From the NCBI GenBank assembly GCA_902773305.1, contig CACYEB010000126.1:1-10015 (forward strand): a DNA stretch of 10,015 nucleotides, given 5' to 3'. The position numbers and the translations under genes were made by a program. This DNA comes from an uncultured Bacteroidia bacterium (lineage in GTDB: Bacteria > Bacteroidota > Bacteroidia > Bacteroidales > UBA932). Of the stretch, positions 8,301 through 10,015 are shown one piece after another; within the stretch, counting starts at the first letter, position 1; each line of letters opens with the position of its first letter. The notes below the pieces were generated by a model. The model worked only from the letters and a program-made list of their open reading frames with translations, ran no database searches and was not told the origin of the DNA.

Positions 8301-9031
8301 TCACGGCGTTCCACAATTACGAAATCGCAGCTGTGGAGCGGCACATCAACTGGGATATGTTCTTTGCCGAGTGGGGCGTAAAAGACGATGCCTCAAAACG
8401 GGAACTCAAGACCGGAGCCTTGGAGATGCTGTCCCGTCTGAAGAGCGAAAACATACTCGATCTGCAGGGTGTTATAGGCACTTTCCCCGTACGGGTAGAT
8501 GGTGATGATATTATAGTAGACGGTTTCACTTTTCCTGCCCTGCGAAACCAGACCGCCGGTGAAGACAATCTCTCCGTTGCAGACTTTGCCGCCGCTGCCG
8601 GGGAAATCACCCTGTTCGCAGTAAGCGCCGGTTACGGCCTTAAGCAGTTTGCCGGCCGCCTCACCGCGAATGGCGACGAGTACGGTGCCTTTATGGCAAA
8701 GACCCTTGCGGATGCCCTCACGGAAGCCCTCGCAGACGAGGTCGTACCTGCAAAAGAGGGAGAACGCCACGCCTTCGGCTACCCTTCCTTCCCCGACCAT
8801 TCGCTCAAGAAAGAGGCGTTCGAGCTGTTGAATGTATCCGGAAACTGCGATATGAGCCTCACTTCCAACTATATGATAGACCCGGCCGAATCTGTCTGCG
8901 GTATGGTGATTCCCGGTGCAAGATATTTTGCAGTGGGGCATATCGGCGATGACCAACTTGCCGGATATGCCCATCGGCGCCACCTTTCAGAAGAAACAGT
9001 CAAAGCACTCATACCCAGAAATATACGATGA
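5396..9031 (+). CDS. metH: cobalamin-dependent methionine synthase (1211 aa)
   Basis: The enzyme transfers the methyl group of 5-methyltetrahydrofolate to homocysteine through methylcobalamin, giving methionine and tetrahydrofolate in the cytoplasm. All modules are present. The homocysteine-binding barrel (about 1-325) has the zinc ligands Cys242, Cys305 and Cys306, with the same 63-residue spacing as in E. coli MetH. The pterin-binding barrel (about 345-610) has FINIGERTNVAGSAKF at 351-366. A cobalamin cap helical domain spans about 655-745. The B12-binding domain (about 755-885) has GDIHDIGKN with the cobalt ligand His774 and its partner Asp772, plus LSGLITPS at 818-825. The C-terminal AdoMet-binding reactivation domain (about 975-1211) keeps the RxxxGY motif as R1124-G1128-Y1129. 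That last domain is clearly shorter than in E. coli. The ATG at 5396 was chosen over an upstream in-frame start at 5330 because the latter lies inside the divergent gene and promoter. It is first in an operon with metF. Confidence 0.98.
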   Translation: MNDDLHRALAERILVLDGALGTMVQALNLDEGAYRGREFIRWKCPLKGCVDLLCLTAPRAVAGIHRAYLQSGADIITTNSFSANAVSLSEYGLQDYAYRIARAAAGIARQEADAFASDGRPRFVAGSMGPTSKTASIASKVGDSAAREVTFAELESAYYDQARGLMDGGADLILIETVFDTLNAKAAIFAIDRLAREAGRSIDVMISVTVSQKAGRTLSGQSLEAFWASVRHARPVSVGINCSFGAQQMLPHLERLAAVADTYISVHPNAGLPNISGGYDETPERFAAEMKPFMERGLVNIVGGCCGTTPDFISALVPLAASYSPRPLPQHDSTTTVSGLEELRIVPEANFINIGERTNVAGSAKFARMIREGKFEEALAVARSQVAAGAQIIDICMDDGMIEGPVAMRTFLNMIAGEVDIAKVPVMIDSSSFDTIIAGLECCQGKAIVNSISLKEGPGEFLKKASLVRSFGAAVVVMLFDEQGQATSLERKVAIAERSYKLLTDSGFPAEDIIFDPNVLAVATGIAEHDVYALAFIEAVRWIKANLPFAKVSGGISNLSFAFRGNNEVREAMHSVFLYHARAAGMDMGIVNPQMLKIYDDIEPGLLEITEDVILCRRSDASQRLADYALNLKSRADGSAQGEKAVIGRETDKTADEEWRRLSAGERISYAMLHGIGDHIEDDVLEALAREGSPMAVINRMMMPVMERVGTLFGEGKMFLPQVVKTAAVMKRGVSALEPHIAAGKGDRFGQNADTQHNSRQPKVIIATVKGDIHDIGKNIVSVVLAVGGCDIVDLGVMVEPQAIVQAVKENSADYVCLSGLITPSLEQMIVVLRHLRHAGITIPVIVGGATTSPMHTAVKMAPEYEGLVIHSTDASRNIQIINQLQSPLARVFASGILAEQKRLRQLYISAQDSRPLESYRQRLNKALEDRGTHTSDYQPIIQTRLRQIAQAKGSKVLKDKAISATGKITAFHNYEIAAVERHINWDMFFAEWGVKDDASKRELKTGALEMLSRLKSENILDLQGVIGTFPVRVDGDDIIVDGFTFPALRNQTAGEDNLSVADFAAAAGEITLFAVSAGYGLKQFAGRLTANGDEYGAFMAKTLADALTEALADEVVPAKEGERHAFGYPSFPDHSLKKEAFELLNVSGNCDMSLTSNYMIDPAESVCGMVIPGARYFAVGHIGDDQLAGYAHRRHLSEETVKALIPRNIR
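8227..8252. repeat. perfect 10-bp inverted repeat (hairpin) inside metH
   Basis: TCGCTTGCGC (8227-8236) and its exact reverse complement GCGCAAGCGA (8243-8252) flank a six-base loop CAAATT. The hairpin lies within codons for RLRQIAQAK (residues 945-953), in the linker between the B12-binding and AdoMet-binding domains of MetH. No run of T follows on either strand, so it is not a typical terminator. It could be a dispersed palindromic element tolerated in a linker, or a chance consequence of the codons used. Confidence 0.7.
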
Positions 9032-9999
9032 AAGTTCCACAAATAATAGCAGATGCTGCCGCTGCCGGCAGGACCCGTTTCGCGTTTGAGATTCTGCCGC
9101 CCCTAAAGGGAGAAGGCATCGGTCCGGTTTTCAGCAGCATAGATGAATTGCTCGAGTTTGATCCTGCGTATATAAACATAACCTGCCACCGCGAGACTCT
9201 CAGGCAGAGTGTACACAGCGACGGAAGCGCAGAATACCATATGGAACGCCGCCGTCCAGGCACCGTCGGCATTGCCGCCGCAATCGAGTACAAGTACGGC
9301 ATCCCCGCCGTCCCCCACCTCATCTGCGCCGGAGAATCCAAATATTCCATCGAAGACCAATTGATCGATATGGATTTTCTGGGTTTGGAGAACCTTCTGG
9401 TGCTGCGGGGAGACAAACTGCCGGGCGAGGTTGCATTCCGGCCCAGCCGGGACGGCTACAGCCACGCCGTGGACCTGGTGCGTCAGGTAATGGCAATGAA
9501 CCGCGGCCTGCTTACCGGCCGCGACGCGGATAATCCCGCCGCCCGCAAGACAGGCTTCGCCGTGGGAGTTGCCGGCTATCCGGAAACCCACACCGATGCA
9601 GTATCCCCCGAAGACGACATCATCCGTCTTAAAGAAAAGACCGAAGCAGGTGCCGAATATATCATCACCCAGCTGTTCTATGACAACCGCCGCTTCTTTG
9701 ACTTTACGCAGAAATGCCGGGCGGCAGGTATCACAGTACCCGTCATTCCGGGCATAAAGCCACTGACCACCGTGCGCCAGCTTACACTTCTGCCCCAGAC
9801 TTTCGGCTGCCGCATCCCGGATGAACTGGAACAGGGAATACGTGCCTGTGCCGGTGATCCCGGTGCCGTGCGGAAGACCGGCCTGGAGTGGTGCACAGCC
9901 CAGTGCCGCGAGCTCATCGAAGCCGGCGTACCGGTGCTCCACTTCTTCCCCAACGGCCGCCCCGCCGACATACTGCCGGTGCTCAAAAGCATTTTTTAA
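9028..9999 (+). CDS. metF: 5,10-methylenetetrahydrofolate reductase (323 aa)
   Basis: This flavoprotein reduces 5,10-methylenetetrahydrofolate to 5-methyltetrahydrofolate, the methyl donor used by the MetH encoded just upstream. The sequence is a single (beta/alpha)8-barrel of the usual bacterial MetF length, about 300 residues. It carries the early FAFEILPP motif, whose Glu21 corresponds to the catalytic Glu28 of the E. coli enzyme. LLVLRGD ends in Asp129, equivalent to the flavin-tuning Asp120. FAVGVAGYPETH at 177-188 and ITQLFYDN at 212-219 line the substrate and FAD pocket, and VPVIPGIKPL and FFPNG near the end complete the family pattern. There is no regulatory extension like that of eukaryotic MTHFR. 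Its ATG overlaps the metH stop codon in ATGA (9028-9031), so translation is probably coupled, which also explains the absence of a clear ribosome binding site. No key residue is missing. Confidence 0.97.
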   Translation: MKVPQIIADAAAAGRTRFAFEILPPLKGEGIGPVFSSIDELLEFDPAYINITCHRETLRQSVHSDGSAEYHMERRRPGTVGIAAAIEYKYGIPAVPHLICAGESKYSIEDQLIDMDFLGLENLLVLRGDKLPGEVAFRPSRDGYSHAVDLVRQVMAMNRGLLTGRDADNPAARKTGFAVGVAGYPETHTDAVSPEDDIIRLKEKTEAGAEYIITQLFYDNRRFFDFTQKCRAAGITVPVIPGIKPLTTVRQLTLLPQTFGCRIPDELEQGIRACAGDPGAVRKTGLEWCTAQCRELIEAGVPVLHFFPNGRPADILPVLKSIF

Positions 10000-10007
10000 G
10001 GCACATC

Positions 10008-10013
10008 GGGAGG
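10008..10013 (+). promoter_or_regulatory. Shine-Dalgarno-like sequence at the right edge
   Basis: GGGAGG lies nine bases after the metF stop codon and two bases from the window end. It may be the ribosome binding site of a third gene in the metH-metF operon starting just outside the window. No start codon is visible, so this is only suggestive. Confidence 0.3.
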
Positions 10014-10015
10014 CA

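Noticed and set aside
8393..8983. 196-codon minus-strand frame opposite the 3' part of metH
   Set aside because: It is antisense to the conserved MetH reactivation domain and shows no independent coding evidence.
9103..9942. 279-codon minus-strand frame opposite metF
   Set aside because: It is a shadow of the well-conserved metF gene, with no recognisable domain.

Overview
The window looks like chromosomal DNA of a Bacteroidota member, most likely order Bacteroidales. The evidence is the pair of surface-type lipoproteins carrying DUF4988-like and BACON modules, a tandem-domain family-2 glycosyltransferase of a kind common in gut Bacteroidales, and two perfect matches to the Bacteroidota -7 promoter motif TAnnTTTG in the one divergent intergenic region. 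The coding DNA is visibly GC-rich for this group, which would suit an Alistipes-like (Rikenellaceae) relative, but that placement is only a guess.

Layout. The left half (70-5348) is a tightly packed minus-strand operon. In transcription order it holds a 681-residue lipoprotein (DUF4988-like, Ig-like, BACON and a C-terminal TIM-barrel-like putative glycosidase domain), a 594-residue lipoprotein (Ig-like module plus a propeller-type glycoside-hydrolase-like domain with an inserted beta-sandwich), and a 470-residue glycosyltransferase with two GT-A-like halves. Gaps are 14 and 21 bases. The last 55 bases at the left edge may hold the start of a further gene. The right half (5396-9999) is a plus-strand two-gene methionine operon: metH (cobalamin-dependent methionine synthase, 1211 aa) overlapping metF (5,10-methylenetetrahydrofolate reductase, 323 aa) by the four bases ATGA. 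A Shine-Dalgarno-like sequence at the right edge suggests another gene follows.

How the genes work together. MetF makes 5-methyltetrahydrofolate, and MetH uses it to methylate homocysteine to methionine through a cobalamin carrier, so this operon is a complete methyl-transfer module. The minus-strand operon pairs two predicted outer-surface or periplasmic carbohydrate-active lipoproteins with a cytoplasmic glycosyltransferase. It lacks SusC/SusD within the window, so it is not visibly a classical polysaccharide utilisation locus and could instead serve turnover or remodelling of the cell's own glycans. That role is inference.

The two operons diverge from only 47 bases (5349-5395). The two -7 elements sit 10 bases apart, the minus-strand -33 element overlaps the metH start codon, and the metH transcript is predicted to be leaderless or nearly so. 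I see no mobile element, CRISPR array, tRNA or rRNA. The least ordinary items are the two-lipoprotein/glycosyltransferase operon with its shared Ig-like module, the compressed divergent promoter, and a 10-bp perfect hairpin inside a MetH interdomain linker.
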